The position numbers were made by a program, and so were the translations under genes. From contig CAJHZI010000274.1 in the NCBI GenBank assembly GCA_905160935.1, positions 843,001 through 907,000 on the forward strand: 64,000 nucleotides of DNA, in the 5' to 3' direction. The stretch is from Enchytraeus crypticus (Eukaryota; Annelida; Clitellata; Enchytraeida; Enchytraeidae). Shown here piece by piece: positions 1 to 12,230 of this stretch (its first letter is position 1; the number at the start of each line of letters is the position of its first letter). The notes under the pieces are model-generated. The model worked only from the letters and a program-made list of their open reading frames with translations, did not search any database and had not been told where the DNA came from.

Positions 1-483
1 TCGTCCATATTCCGCATTACCCATATGGTTCTGATGAAGGTGGATAAGTATAGCGAATCGATGACTCTTGTAACGACTTATAAATCCAGGGACCGACACC
101 CTGATGACGTCACAGAAAATACTAATTTGTGTATTAAATAAAATTCGTTTGAGTTAAAGAACAGTCTAAAGTAATTACATGTATAAACACACATTCGGTT
201 AGATATTCATCCAGGATGATATTTATCGCTCTAAATGCCGCACTTTTAAGCCAATAAACAGCCTAAATCCAATTTACCCGATCATTCAACTCCCAGATCA
301 ATTTCATGATCAGGGAGTAATATATTAAAAATATTTGTTTCGTTTTGAACATGAAGTTTACCGTCAACGAAATGACACTGTTCTTGAGCTCAAAACTCCG
401 GACTCAAAACTTTTCCCGCAGCCACTTCCAAATGGATGACGCAAAATATGCGTATTTAATGGAACCTGGAGGTCACGTATCAG

Positions 484-560
484 GGAGATGATATGTGGAA
501 GATGATATATGGGAGATGATATACAATATGTATGGGAGACGATATATGGTAAGGGCGTGA
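484..560. repeat. Short minisatellite, 'ggagatgatat' type
   Basis: Several imperfect tandem copies of a purine-rich unit (gggagatgatatatg and variants) are visible. No coding potential is seen. The flanking DNA from 1 to about 2340 holds no recognisable gene, only SINE pieces. Confidence 0.6.
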
Positions 561-904
561 TATATCGGTCAAATAACAGTATAAAAGAAAATTTTTGTTC
601 AATCTTCAGCAGTTAGCGGAAATAGAAACACTGGTTAATTTCTCGTGCTTGAGTAGTTGTAATCTCTCTCTTAGAGCATTTTCAGCACGTTCGAACAATC
701 AGTACACAATCCTAGGTTCACCAGATTAACGACTTTCATTTGATAAGTCCGCTCCAGCATAACGCTTCAAATATCGTGATTCAAATGTGTACTGCTTGAT
801 GGTCAGAAAATTAGGCGAAGTGAAAGCGGACGTTAAGTTATTTAAAGATTCAGCTGAATACATTCCGCTGAGTAAATGCAGATTTGACAGATCGTCTTAA
901 AGAC

Positions 905-1025
905 TAGTTTAGTGTCCGGTTTCTGTCTCAAAACCACGTCTACTACGATGAGAAAACTGAATTTGAACCATGTACCTACTGTTCCGCAGTCGAGAAACTT
1001 ATCGACATACGCCTACTGCCGGCTC
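905..1025 (-). mobile_element. tRNA-like SINE head (family C)
   Basis: On the minus strand the stretch reads as a degenerate tRNA-like promoter. A box-B-like ggttcaaattc lies at about 961-971, with a box-A-like region some 50 bases upstream of it. The same head occurs on the plus strand at 8745-8835. The head here abuts a family C tail in the opposite orientation, so this is probably two partial insertions. Confidence 0.45.
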
Positions 1026-1038
1026 AGTCCGGATAGAT

Positions 1039-1100
1039 TGACGTCCCTGACATTGCCTTATGGCGAAGAACCGGACGGTAAATTCTGATTGATTGATTGT
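1039..1100 (+). mobile_element. SINE family C 3' tail
   Basis: It carries the tail module gacgtccctgac...accggacg followed by a short (gatt)n run. The same module recurs at 15358-15418, 32466-32516 and 58120-58190. It ends in a simple-sequence tail, as expected for the 3' end of a LINE-mobilised SINE. Confidence 0.6.
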
Positions 1101-2349
1101 GAAAGAATCTGAAAGGTTCGAATACGCGTATCCGAAGTGCGTAGCAGCAACACTTAGTCCAGGAGTCAACGCGCCAGCCTGATGATCGTTATAAGTCTTT
1201 CAGCGACAACTGACTCGGTGGAAGTCAGACGTTAATAACTGTTACAGTCAACTGTGAATCAAAGCAGCCACGAGTTTTGCTACATGAAAGCAGTAGCATA
1301 CAGAGATGATTTTTATTGCCTGATAAGCAGCATTGACTTGCATAAGCAGCAAATATATAATAGTAAAATAACTTGATGAAACAAATATCAACAGCTCCCC
1401 TCCTGTGGAAATAGGTGTAACTAGATGAAGCGAATTAAAACTGGGAATGATAAATAAATTTAATCTCAGAATACTCTTATTCTGAGACGGCTGTCCAGAA
1501 GATAATACGAAAATAATTATGGTGCAATTAATGTATATTTAACGCCTAGTTTAAAGGGAGTTTTGTAAGTCTTAGGAACGTTAGCGCCAATCGAGATTCG
1601 AACTGCACACCGAGAAAGCGTCAAGACAATATACCGAAGAATCACAATAGGTAGGCCTATGGCATTGACGTGACATTCAATGACCCATTCTACACATTTC
1701 ATACAATCATTAATTTTTGTTATACTGACTGTAGAGTTGAAAAGTATAACAGATTGATAATAAAATATGTTCCGTTAAATAAGTTACATTAGTTGGTAAA
1801 TCTCAGAATTTCTTGTCATTTTACGGTATCAATTAAAGCAAAGTTTTAGAAAGGGAAATCATAACTCTACAAAAAGAAAAGAAAATTGTAAATTTTAATC
1901 TCCTCAGATAGGGAGATAAACTTTACTAGAACAGGCTTCATGGAGTTTCTTTAGCAGTCAATGCAATTAAATCTAGTGCCAGCTAAATTGTGACAATCCC
2001 AGTCACGAGCTAAAATAGCGAAATAAATTCTTAAAATTTAATAAAACAACTTCGTCTATTATTAAACTAAAAGTAACTAATTTACATTTAATACTTCTTT
2101 CGCGTAATACACTCTAACAATGCCATTTGTGACTTTACTTATTACATGATTTAATACGAAGAATTAAATAATAAAAGATAGTTAAGTAAATCATAAGCTA
2201 GTCACTAGACTCAATATATTATTACTAATACAAGTAAAATACAAGTATAATGTAAGCTCATACAAAGCGTTAATGATTTATTAAGGACTATAACATCATC
2301 TAACCACACTCTACACACTGGTTCACAAGTCTCAAACTGTATAGACAAG

Positions 2350-2355
2350 TTTATT
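2350..2355 (-). terminator. Candidate poly(A) signal of the CLIC gene
   Basis: AATAAA on the minus strand, about 220 bases past the CLIC stop codon. It is the nearest canonical signal seen downstream of that gene. Position is the only support. Confidence 0.3.
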
Positions 2356-2573
2356 CAGAATCTACCTAGATTTTACGTTATAAATTGGAGAGATTATAAC
2401 CTTTGCCAATCTCAACATAGAGTAAACTTTACGAGTCCTATAAAAATATCTAGAAAAACAACGATAATGAATTTTAAGACGTCGGTCTTTTACAATTAAA
2501 CTTGTCTATCAATCTCACGTCTTCTAATTTCAATGCCTGTACACCCATGCCACTATAAAACTGTCCTTGTTTC

Positions 2574-3305
2574 TTAGAGTTGAACGTCAGAAGGAATGCT
2601 CAGAGAGTAGGTGGCGTTCTCTCCCAGAGCAACCTTAATCTTCTTCTCCTTGGTGTACTGAGGACACTGAGGCTTGTCCACCCAGTGGCTCACAATCTCC
2701 TGGTCAGACGGGCACGTCTGGGTGAAGATATCAGTGTGGTAGGCGGTGTCCATGTAGCGCCAGAAAGCCGTCAGCTCAGAAGGGATCTCAAAACCCTTCA
2801 GCTCTTTGGCGGCCACACGAATGTGCTGCAGCTTGGGCAGCATGAGGCAGTCTAGGTGATCAGGACCGTCACGACAGAGGTACTTGTGAGGCGACGAAGC
2901 CAGATAATCATTCAGCTTCTGCAGTTCCGCAATGAGAGCTGCCGGAGACGTGGCCACGTCCTTGATGAAGAAGGAAAACTTTGAGAAGACATCACGGCAA
3001 GCTTCAGCCGCCTTCAGGTTATCGTAAGCCATTGGCGGGTAGTGGAAGTTCTTATCGATGTACTGAACCATCTCGTCTGGATCAGTGAGGGTCTCATCGT
3101 TGTGGATGATGGCCGGAAGTCTGCCAGCAATCTTCTTGAAGTCTGGAGGTGGTCTGGCCATGTTGATGGGGGTGACTGTCAGCTTGAGGTTGCCGAGGTT
3201 CTGCTTCATGAGAAGAATCATGTAGAACCTCTGGCAGAGAGGACAGCCTGCTGGGCTCACCTCATCACGGGCAGCTCTGATGAATAGCTCAACCTGGTCA
3301 GACAT
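2574..3305 (-). CDS. Chloride intracellular channel (CLIC/EXC-4-like) protein, intronless
   Basis: Predicted 243-residue CLIC-family protein. The family has a GST-like fold, is soluble or membrane-inserting, and has redox-active and ion-channel-linked roles. Seen: an N-terminal thioredoxin-like half with the active-site motif AGCPLCQRF (residues about 18-26), where CLICs have CPFC/CPFS; then RPPPDFKKIAGRLPAI, a GST-type cis-proline region; then an all-helical C-terminal half with PKLQHIRVAAKELKGFEIP, LTAFWRYMDTAY and FTQTCPSDQEI, the most conserved CLIC block. Length matches the usual 240-260. The start is the ATG of MSDQVELF at 3305; the open frame runs further upstream without another ATG. 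There is no intron in the CDS, unlike the other genes in the window, so a retrocopy origin is possible, but the frame is intact. An unseen 5' UTR exon cannot be excluded. Confidence 0.9.
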   Translation of the reverse strand: MSDQVELFIRAARDEVSPAGCPLCQRFYMILLMKQNLGNLKLTVTPINMARPPPDFKKIAGRLPAIIHNDETLTDPDEMVQYIDKNFHYPPMAYDNLKAAEACRDVFSKFSFFIKDVATSPAALIAELQKLNDYLASSPHKYLCRDGPDHLDCLMLPKLQHIRVAAKELKGFEIPSELTAFWRYMDTAYHTDIFTQTCPSDQEIVSHWVDKPQCPQYTKEKKIKVALGENATYSLSIPSDVQL

Positions 3306-3745
3306 TCTTATGCTTCTGATCTTAAAGAGCGGGCTGAATGACTTCACAAATTATCTATATATCCGAATGATTGGGTCAACGATTCTGAATTATAGATCTG
3401 ATTGTTTACGAATAATCTGAAACAATAAGGCAACTATATAGATATCTAAGCAGAATTTTCATCATAGGAATAAATGATAACTTACCAATTATTAGTTTAA
3501 GTAATTAATAATAACTAGTTAATAGATAATTGAATTTTTCTTCGACGATTACACGCGTAATTAATCTCTGATATAAATATGTTACGCTAATAGAATAATA
3601 ATTAAATCATTCAACATAGTTATAATTATTACTTATGTCAGCAATTCAAATAGTTTTTATGTATATTCAAATTATAACGACATCGCCAATAACTGATTTA
3701 TCTCCGTAACAAAGAACACTTCCGGACATACATTTACCACTCTTT

Positions 3746-4085
3746 CGCTCACACACACACACACACACACACACACCCACACACACACACACACACACAT
3801 ATACCCACAAACTCTCACCCGCACACACTCTCACCCACACCAACTCTCACCCACATAAACTCTCACCCGCACATACACTCACCAGCACAAACTCTCACCC
3901 GCACACACTCTCACCCGCACACACACTTACCCGCACACACAGCCGTATATACTTTCACCCGCACACACACTTAACCGCACAAACACTCACCGGCACAAAC
4001 TCTCACCCGCACAAACTCTCACACTCACGGTCACCCGCATTCTAAAATAACAAGCTCACACACTGACAATTTCGCACACATACCA
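3746..4085. repeat. (CA)n microsatellite grading into a 'ctcacccgcaca' minisatellite
   Basis: A perfect CA run at about 3750-3800 passes into imperfect 14-16 bp units built on ctcacccgcacaaact. No open frame on either strand looks protein-coding. Confidence 0.85.
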
Positions 4086-4335
4086 AATATACCCGGACAC
4101 AGATATAACACACAATCACATACCGTGAATACCATAAGCACACATACCCCGCAATGATACAATCTTTTTTCCTAGCCTAATCAGTTATTAGCATAATGCA
4201 TAATATCAAGAGAATCACATCTCTTGGCCCACGTACAAGTAATTATCATACAATAACATTCATACATAGCCCAAGTATTTTTTACCATGAACAGAGAACG
4301 AGTCTCATTAACAACATACTGTACATGCAATGCTA

Positions 4336-4460
4336 ATTTTAAGCCGCTGTATGGCCATGAGCCCAAGTTAATTTGCTACAGGGCCATGAGCCCAAGTTAA
4401 GTTTATACAGGGCCATGAGCCCATGTTAATTTGCTACAGCGCCATGAGCCCATGTTAAGC
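4336..4460. repeat. 30-bp minisatellite, about four copies
   Basis: Units contain gggccatgagcccaagtta followed by atttgctaca. Each unit has an internal inverted repeat (gggc.catga.gccc) that could form a small hairpin. Confidence 0.8.
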
Positions 4461-4604
4461 CGCTATTGGGCATTGAGGTCATGATTCATTTCACGGTAGT
4501 AATACTCAATAGAATTCTGCGGAAATTTATAAAATTGGCCTTGACTAGTAGTAGTAACTCTCACAGACTTTTTAATTTTCTGGCGCCGCCATTGCACTGA
4601 TGTA

Positions 4605-4665
4605 TTGTGTGTGTGCGTGTGTGTGTGCGTGTGTGTGCGTGTATGTGTGTGCGTGTATGTGTTTG
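4605..4665. repeat. (GT)n microsatellite with GCGT interruptions
   Basis: Imperfect dinucleotide run. The His/Thr-rich open frame on the minus strand here is an artefact of the repeat. Confidence 0.9.
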
Positions 4666-4734
4666 GTGTACTGTTTAACTTGAAACCTGAACGAGCCGAC
4701 AATGAGTAGTCACGTATTCTCTATGTACACTCGT

Positions 4735-5165
4735 CACGACTGAGAGACTAATAAATCAGCCCATTGTACCATGAAATTCTACTCATAAAGACTAGGCCCA
4801 TTGTACTCTGAAATTCTACTCATAAAGACTAGGCCCATTGTACTACCCACGAAGACTAGGCTCATTGTAGAATTACTCACATGGACTAGGTCCATTCTAC
4901 AATTCACATACACTATGTCATTGTATTACTTTGTACTAAATTCACATATAAAGGCTAAAGTCTCGGCTTATTGTACTACTCCCATACAAAGACTAAAGAC
5001 TAGGCCTATTGTACTACTCCCATACAAAGACTAAAGACAAGTCCAGGCCTATTGTACTACTCACATACAAAAAATAAAGACTAGGATTATTGTACTCTTC
5101 ACATAGCGACACTAAAGACTACGCCTAAGGTACTATTCACATAGAAAGACCAGCCAATTGAGAGT
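4735..5165. repeat. Minisatellite built on 'aaagactaggcccattgtact'
   Basis: About ten diverged tandem units of roughly 30-50 bp, each containing gactaggc(c/t)(c/t)attgtacta and a catacaaagac spacer. Open frames inside it are repeat artefacts. Confidence 0.75.
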
Positions 5166-5454
5166 AATACTCACCTAAAGTGAAGACTATTGGGACAGTT
5201 ACCAAAATAATTTATGTAAGCTTACTTGTGTATATTTAGGCCAATTATAAACTATAAATACTTGGCCTGGTAGGAATACCACGTAAATTGCATAAAGTTA
5301 GACATCTAAAGGCCCATAAATAAATGTATTAGTAGGTTTATAATCTAAATGCTGCTTATTGAGCTTTAAACATACCATGAGTAAGATTAATTATGTACAT
5401 TACACACGAAATTTGATAGAACACTAGGAAGCGATCAAACTTAATGGGGTATCG

Positions 5455-5730
5455 TACTATCTCCACTAAGTTTCGCTTAGCGTCATAGGCCAGGTGTGGG
5501 GAACCCTGATAGTATTGCGTTAGGAAGCAGTAAGTGCTTAAGAAGGAAACGTTAAATGCTTGATTAAAAATGCTAAATCATAGTAACTGAGGAAGGCAAC
5601 GGGAAACCACCTCAGAAGCCATACTTTTCTCAAGCTACAGGCTATATAAGGTATTGATAAGTACCTTAGTATAGGCCTATGTACCTTGAACCTGCCACTT
5701 GGCAGTGCACTGAAGAGAGAGAGAGTAACT
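5455..5730 (+). mobile_element. Non-autonomous repeat, family E
   Basis: Shares gaggaaggcaacgggaaaccacc, the 'agccatacttttctcaagc' block and the 3' tail cctgccacttggcagtgcac with the minus-strand copy at 30565-30935. It ends in (ga)n. The tail is also the 3' end of the LINE copies at 14186-15160 and 39940-40785, which suggests mobilisation by that LINE. Confidence 0.65.
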
Positions 5731-8700
5731 AATGAAGACTAAACAAACCGTTTCGACGAGTCAACGAAACTTTACTAATTATGAAAAACCTTAAAATGAA
5801 TTGAACCTTAAAATAAAATGAAACGTGTCTATATTCATCATCGATGAACTTCTTCAAGCTCTTTGTTTCAGTTTTTTCAGATACATTATAATTGGAATTC
5901 TGCCTATTGCACGGAATATTTTACAGATTAACTGTATCCATATGTCAACCAGAACTGCAATGTAGGTCCTTAATGATTCTATACATGAATAAATTTGAAG
6001 CCTCTTCTTCCCAATTTAGTTCTTGGAGCTCCGGTGAAAACTTAGCAATCGTCAGCAATTTCGCACAACTATCAGTTTTAAGTAAAGCGTATAAGGCGTC
6101 ATAGACTGAGGGATCCGTAACAAAAATCACTCTAGTAAAAAACACCTACACAAGCAGTAGATTACTATTTCTACACTATGCTTCTCTCATTTCTCATTTT
6201 TAGTGGTATACTAATCTCTACTTTTCAGTACTATACATAAACATTTAGCACTTACCAGATGTTTTTCCTAATTGAACGGATAGCGCTAAAGATGAGTGAG
6301 TAGATAGCAAACAACCGCGTGATATTAAAAAGCGCCTACAAGCGAGAGCGTTGAGTAAGTACTGCCAGCCTGTCTGCCTGAGAGACGATTCGATTTGTGC
6401 ATGGCATGCAAAGAAGTGGAAAACTACGGTTATACTGAGTTATTATTTTAAACCTATTCAAATAGAAGACGGAAGGGAGAGAGTTGATTTTAAAACTTTT
6501 CAACTGGACGTAAACTATAGGCAAATGCTTTTTAAGTTCTTACGGGATAAGTTATTTTTGCGAGGTTTGTTTCTATAGAATGTACGAAGTTACCATTTTA
6601 AACTTTTCCTGTCTTAGTAACGGCTGCATAACTACATTCACGTATTAGTCACACGGAGCATGTTGTGCAGCAATTACAGCGAAACACTGACTGCTGCAAT
6701 TTTACACGGTTAGACATTGCTATACACCATACAGAGGACCTACCATATCTCTTGTCAAAACAATCGAGCCAAACAACTAACAAAAAGCTACTTTGCTCCT
6801 GAAATACGTAGCCTTTTTTGAATGTAAGAGCTGTGGGCTGCTGAGCTGTGCAATTGGTGATTTGATGGAGTTCATTAATAATTTTTATTTTATTCTTCTA
6901 TAATTACTATTCTTCAATCTTTAAACGACATTATTTGTGTCTGCACACTATGCCATTCATGTATTGTACTGCGGTTGTCAGATTGTTGTAAAATAAACAA
7001 AATTAATATAATTTATTTTCAATTGTATCTATCAGAAACTTCGTCTCACATTCCTTTGCAAATCCAAACGCTCTAACAATAGACATACATTTGTTACCTA
7101 TGACAGGTTTCTTCCTTTTGAAATAAAACTATTCTATAGGTGACGGTTGTTGTAGTCGCTATTTTAAAATAAACACGATAAATAATTGAAGCTTGATTAA
7201 AGTACTGAATCATACGATACCTGAAATGCTAAATATCATAGCACTTTCGAAATACTTACATTTATAATATCTCATAGTGGTCACAAAATTTTTCTAGCAA
7301 TATCCTATTATAAGGACGGTCAGCTAAATTCTGGAATACGTGACCTAATTGGCAGTGGAACTTAATTACTTTAGAAAGTGCATTCTTTTGTAATTAGTCG
7401 TAACGAATTTTGTGCTCTTTCAGCCAAGCTAGTTTTGATTTCTGTAAACGTATAAGTTTTAAATCTAGGGATATTAAATACCGACATGGGTTAAAGTTTC
7501 ATTAATAATTTAACATCACACACATCTACTGGCACTGACCTAGGCCTATCCCTATCCCTATGACATTGTAATACATTATGGAGAAAAACATAATCAAGTA
7601 AATGACTAAGAATTAAAACTTGGGAATATTTCGCTGTTTTATTGATAGTTTATGTTAAGAAAAGGGCGACAGGGTACTTTTGTACTATGTCAAATTAAGT
7701 GGATTCGATGCGCAGTGCAGACAACACAAGCCGCAGCTTAGCAAGGTGAGGGCGTGGAAGTTCAAAAGTAACTTGAGACCATAACTAATCAAAGTTAACC
7801 CCTTGTGACCCATTGAGTCAAATTTGGAACATAGCGTTTACAAAATAGACGCCTCATGGTAAATCTTAATTCAGGTAATAAGCGCTATAATGTACTTAAT
7901 TCGAAAATACAATTTCTGCCTGTCTCGCCTCTAGGAACTCAACATTATATCTCAGGAGCAGATGTGAGGTCAAAGTCTTTCCAGATTCGTCTCAAACAGT
8001 ATCATCGTAAAGTGAAACGGACGTCAATCAAATCACTCAAGCTCTATAGGTTATCGTACGGGTGTGGATTACACAACCTTAAAGAAGTACTATTAAGTTC
8101 ATCTGTATTAATACTTGAAATTATAGTATAATATTACTTAATACTAGTCATAATTAATTACTTAATTATAATCATAACATAATTAATTAATTAATTAACT
8201 GTATTCTAATCATAATTAATCAATAAATGAAACCTTAAGTTACATAACTTACATTGAACACTAGATATTATTTAGATATTTTAGATTATGTCGTATAAAT
8301 TTGTTACCGCTATAAATGTGCTTTAAGATAACTAGAGAATTATTTTTGTTAGAAACCTTATCACAACTTCACCGAGATATCTTTCAGAATTAAACCATTT
8401 AAACCAAACTATATACTTACAGATTTCTTATACTGTAGACTAAAGTTACAAGTTATCTTGTGACTAGTTAAGGTTACAACTTTAAGTTTAGTTATCTTGT
8501 AGTTAATGAACGATTGAACAGCATTTATAATTTATATAAGATTGCAGAGTTATTACCGGAACCGAATGAGCGTCATAGAGAATGATTGAAAAGAGTTTGA
8601 GCTGAGTGTGATTTTAAAACGCTTCAGCGAGCGCGCTTACGTCAACATGCTTCGCCAAATCCTACGTAAACAGACCTGAAAAGGGCTACATAAAATAAAC

Positions 8701-8744
8701 GTACTGAATATATGTAAATGTTGAAATGAAATAAAACATATTGC
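5731..8744. other. AT-rich intergenic DNA without a recognised gene
   Basis: No recognisable gene or repeat family. A 66-codon open frame at 5945-6145 on the minus strand has coding-like composition (DPSVYDALYALLKTD) but matches nothing I know and has no convincing splice sites. A (TTAA)-rich stretch lies at about 8130-8220. Confidence 0.5.
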
Positions 8745-8835
8745 TAGGTCCGGTGAGCATGTTGGCATGTTGTTCGACAACGGTTCAGTAGGTGCATGGT
8801 TCAAATCCAGTGGTCTCTTATTCACTAACATGATA
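8745..8835 (+). mobile_element. tRNA-like SINE head (family C)
   Basis: tRNA-like sequence with a box B (ggttcaaatcc) and a box-A-like region about 50 bases upstream. It resembles the minus-strand head at 905-1025. No 3' body is recognisable. Confidence 0.5.
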
Positions 8836-10884
8836 TCGAGTAGAAAACTGAAATTTAACTTAAACTGGTTTTTAGCTTTAGCTTGTGGATCGTTTTAGTA
8901 ATTATTTCACTTAATTTTCAGTTGATTATAGGTATATAACTACATATAGACTCTATTAGCTAACAGTTAATTATAATGATAAAATTTATTGTGCAGGCAA
9001 ACATTGTTGAAACAAGAGCATCTGAATTCAGTGAGAATTTTTGTAAGAGTGAATCAAATTGGTCAAATACCAGCGAAAAGGAAGTATGGAAAGATCTAAA
9101 GAGCATCTTTTCTTCTTCCCTCGTCGACTGACCAATAGTTGCTCCTAACTGCCATAATTATATAATTATATTCGAGCGTTGAGTAGGAAGATTCTGCAAA
9201 GGAACCAGTATTTTGTCTCAACTTTTCAGATCTTTCGAAGGGTTATTGTGAGTCATCGAGAGGAGATGGTAGGTGAGCAAGTAACCCGAAGCTGTTGGCG
9301 CTTAAAGAAGGCGCGAGAAAGTTAAAACTGATTCACTCACTGGTCACAGAGAGAGTACTAGTGATTAGCCAGTTCATAGTAGCCTGAGTGGCTTCACTTA
9401 AAACCTGATTTTGCACCTTCATAAACCTTAAAAATTCCTAGCATTAAGTCATTAATATAACCCTAATTCTATTTGAAACCCTCTAAATTAATATAGCCAA
9501 TTAGACATAGCCGTTTGAGCGAAAGAAAAAAGTGGAATTCAAACTATGAAGTTACCATAGAAACAGATCGCTGTTTAATTTATTCACTGAGCAGGTGCAT
9601 TGTGAAGAGCTACGCTGCAGGAAGCTACATGGGTAAACAGTGCACACTTCCGTCTCGTCGGCTGCATAGTGTATTCCATATTTTATCGAACCTGTATTGT
9701 ATAATGTGCATTTCAGGCTACTCTCTTATGCGGGCGACAGGCGTCATGTCGCTTGCGCACCATAAGTTCAATGGAATTCATTGAAATAAAGCAAAATACC
9801 AATTTGATTGTAATCAAAGTGATTCAGTCTGACTTCTTCATTTTATGTTCTCCTTTTTATAATTAGGCCAAAAAGTTTCCATTCTCTAATTAGTCACTCC
9901 AGAAATTTATGTAGATAAGCTTTGACTTCTAACAAAGATTACAAAGTCCAGCTGATCAAGTAAACTTAATTAGACGATTAGGCCTAATTTTTAATTACGA
10001 TAGAAACTCGTGATGAATGTTTGCACCCGATATAACAATAGTCGATGTTGCATCATAATATATGATAGGCAGTACCGTTCTTTGAGCATCTCCAATTTTT
10101 CAGGTTTCGTCCCCGGAGCTAAAAGAGCTGCCAGATTCACATTTTTCCATCAGTGTGTACGACAGTGTCGAAACCTCATTGTCAAGCATCATATTGGTGG
10201 TGTAGACAGGAATGATGTTGGAGGCACAAATGCTAAAAGTTAACTATGTAATGCAATTGATATTATTATATGATATCATTTATTATGCCAATTGGGGAGT
10301 GTAGCCGGGACAGACTTATCGCTTATGATGGGCTTAGGGCTTACTGTAAGGATTTAAAGTTTTTTCATTCATTTATGTTACTTTACTATCCTACAGTTCA
10401 TCATTTATTTTATTGTTCATTTAGTATCTTATCCGTGAAATTATGTCTTGATGTTGGTAGAATATTACGCATATTACATAGAATGTCCCAGGTTCCATGT
10501 AATTTGATTATTATTTTTACCGCTATAACTTCAACATTCTGTTTGATTACTGTAGATTTTTATTTGGATAATTTATTCTCCATGTCTTTGGATTGGATTT
10601 TATGGGATATTGGTTTATGAGGCCTTTTATTTTTAAGTTATCGGATTTGATTTGGCTTCATAGTGTAGTCTATGTCTACGATGCTTCTGTTAGCTCTGCT
10701 GCGAGTTTACTGGAAGACTTAACCTCACACAGTATTACTTTAATTTATTTATTTATATTAACTAGTTAGAGTTAGAGCATTGCAAGCGAATGTTATGTTA
10801 TTCAACAATTATCCAACCAGTTTTAATGTGTGCATGTGAAACCTGGGAAGTAGTAATAAAATAGAGCACATATTAAACTATTTT
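8836..10884. other. Intergenic DNA, nothing recognised
   Basis: AT-rich. Open frames of 77-116 codons (for example 10270-10620) are hydrophobic translations of T-rich DNA without family resemblance or splice context, so no gene is called. Confidence 0.5.
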
Positions 10885-11262
10885 CAACAAGATGCCTCAG
10901 AAGAATTTCAAATATCCACTATTGGGACCACCTCAAAAATGAAACAGTACTCGAAAGGAGTGGACAAAGAAAATTAGATGAAATAATTTCTGAGAGAAGG
11001 TTGAGGTATTTAGGTCATTTACAGAGAATGTGTTAGGATATATACGCAAAGACTGCAGTTAACTGGAAGCCAACTCAAGGAAAAAGGAAACGAGGAAGAC
11101 CTAGAAGTACTTGGCTAAATACGATCCACAAGGATTTGAGAGCATTAAACATTTCATGAGAAGACGCTGCGAAGATTGCTGATGATAGAAACGAATGGAG
11201 GAATGTTGCCGCCCTATGTTCTGTACAGAACGCCAGGAACTGATGATGATGATGAAGCGAAT
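10885..11262 (+). pseudogene. Dead LINE 3' end (C-terminal region of an RT ORF)
   Basis: Conceptual translation gives RRLRYLGHLQRM, then GKRKRGRPRSTWL, a DLRALNIS region and DRNEWRNVAALC. This is the C-terminal signature that follows reverse transcriptase in many Jockey/RTE-type LINEs (GHVLRM...GKRxRGRPxxTW...DRxxWR). In-frame stops and a frameshift make it non-functional. It is 5'-truncated and ends in (gat)n, as expected of LINE insertions. Confidence 0.8.
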
Positions 11263-11821
11263 ATTATAGCAGGACGGTACTAGGACCTACTGGCTTCGTT
11301 TTTGGCCCTAGACTGGTCACTGATTTAGCTGCTTTCTTTTACAGTTAAATTAATATCGATCTTAAAGAGTGATTAAATTGCCGTCCATTGTTTAGTCATC
11401 CTTTAAAACTTATAAGTTTAGAGTGAATTGAAAAGGAAACCTAACACATAACAAGAATCTTACGAATGGCTGACCCAGTGTAGAGCTTTACAACTGCCTT
11501 TTAAAAATAGCCCACACATTGCGTGGAAATTCATAAGGATATTTTGCACGAAAAATGCCTTTAGTTATATATTATCAGTGGCAGAATCTGCATAGCGTAA
11601 ACAGGTGTGACGTCAAGAATTTGAAGGCTTAATCACAAATCATAATAAGTTTTTGTCGATTAGTTTAACAAAAACATGGAACATTTTAAATCTATATTCC
11701 TACCCCGTAAACTTTTATAAACTTCACACTGCTAGTCATCTTCAAATAGACGACGAGCGCCATTTTGACATTTAATGATTTATAATGTCTAAATTTATGA
11801 CTGTCTTAATAGCATATTGTT

Positions 11822-12012
11822 AGACTCATGAAGTTTTAAGTGACTGATCCTGAGTTGAATTGAGCCCTCGTGGTTTCGAATCTTAGCCGTGCTGATCTGA
11901 GAGTATAATCTCGGATATTCACTGGACTGATAACACGGAAAATAGTCTAAATTGCGTAACGGTTTAAACATGTGGTATTAAAAGTGATAGATATCAACAC
12001 AGTTGATAATGC
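11822..12012 (+). mobile_element. SINE family A, diverged and 5'-truncated
   Basis: Matches the copies at 16722-16981 and 55578-55832 from the gtcatgaagtttt block to the 3' 'gatatcaacacagttgat' block. Box B is degraded (ggtttcgaatctt) and box A is missing. Confidence 0.75.
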
Positions 12013-12119
12013 TTGTTTACCTTTAATTTATTTATAAGAGCATCTCAGCTAGATAAGCTATAAGGTTAATCTGTCAGACACCGGTAATACATGGGTGTCA
12101 ACTGGTTACAGCTTCACTG

Positions 12120-12230
12120 TAGACTGTTTAGTTGACTGAGATGGATTTGAACACAGGACAGTTCGTATACTCGAGTAGCTGTCGGTCTCTTTAACCACTT
12201 GATCTGACGTTGCGATGCTCTGTCCTCTAA
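12120..12230 (-). mobile_element. tRNA-like SINE fragment (family F)
   Basis: The minus strand has a box-A-like caagtggttaaagag, a box-B tgttcaaatcc and tRNA-like spacing. It resembles the minus-strand repeat at 20570-20728. Confidence 0.45.

Noticed and set aside
5945-6145. 66-codon coding-like frame on the minus strand
   Set aside because: Composition is protein-like, but there is no recognisable family, acceptor or donor. Left unannotated as a gene.
10270-10620. 116-codon open frame, hydrophobic, possible membrane protein
   Set aside because: T-rich low-complexity translation, no family resemblance, no splice or promoter context.
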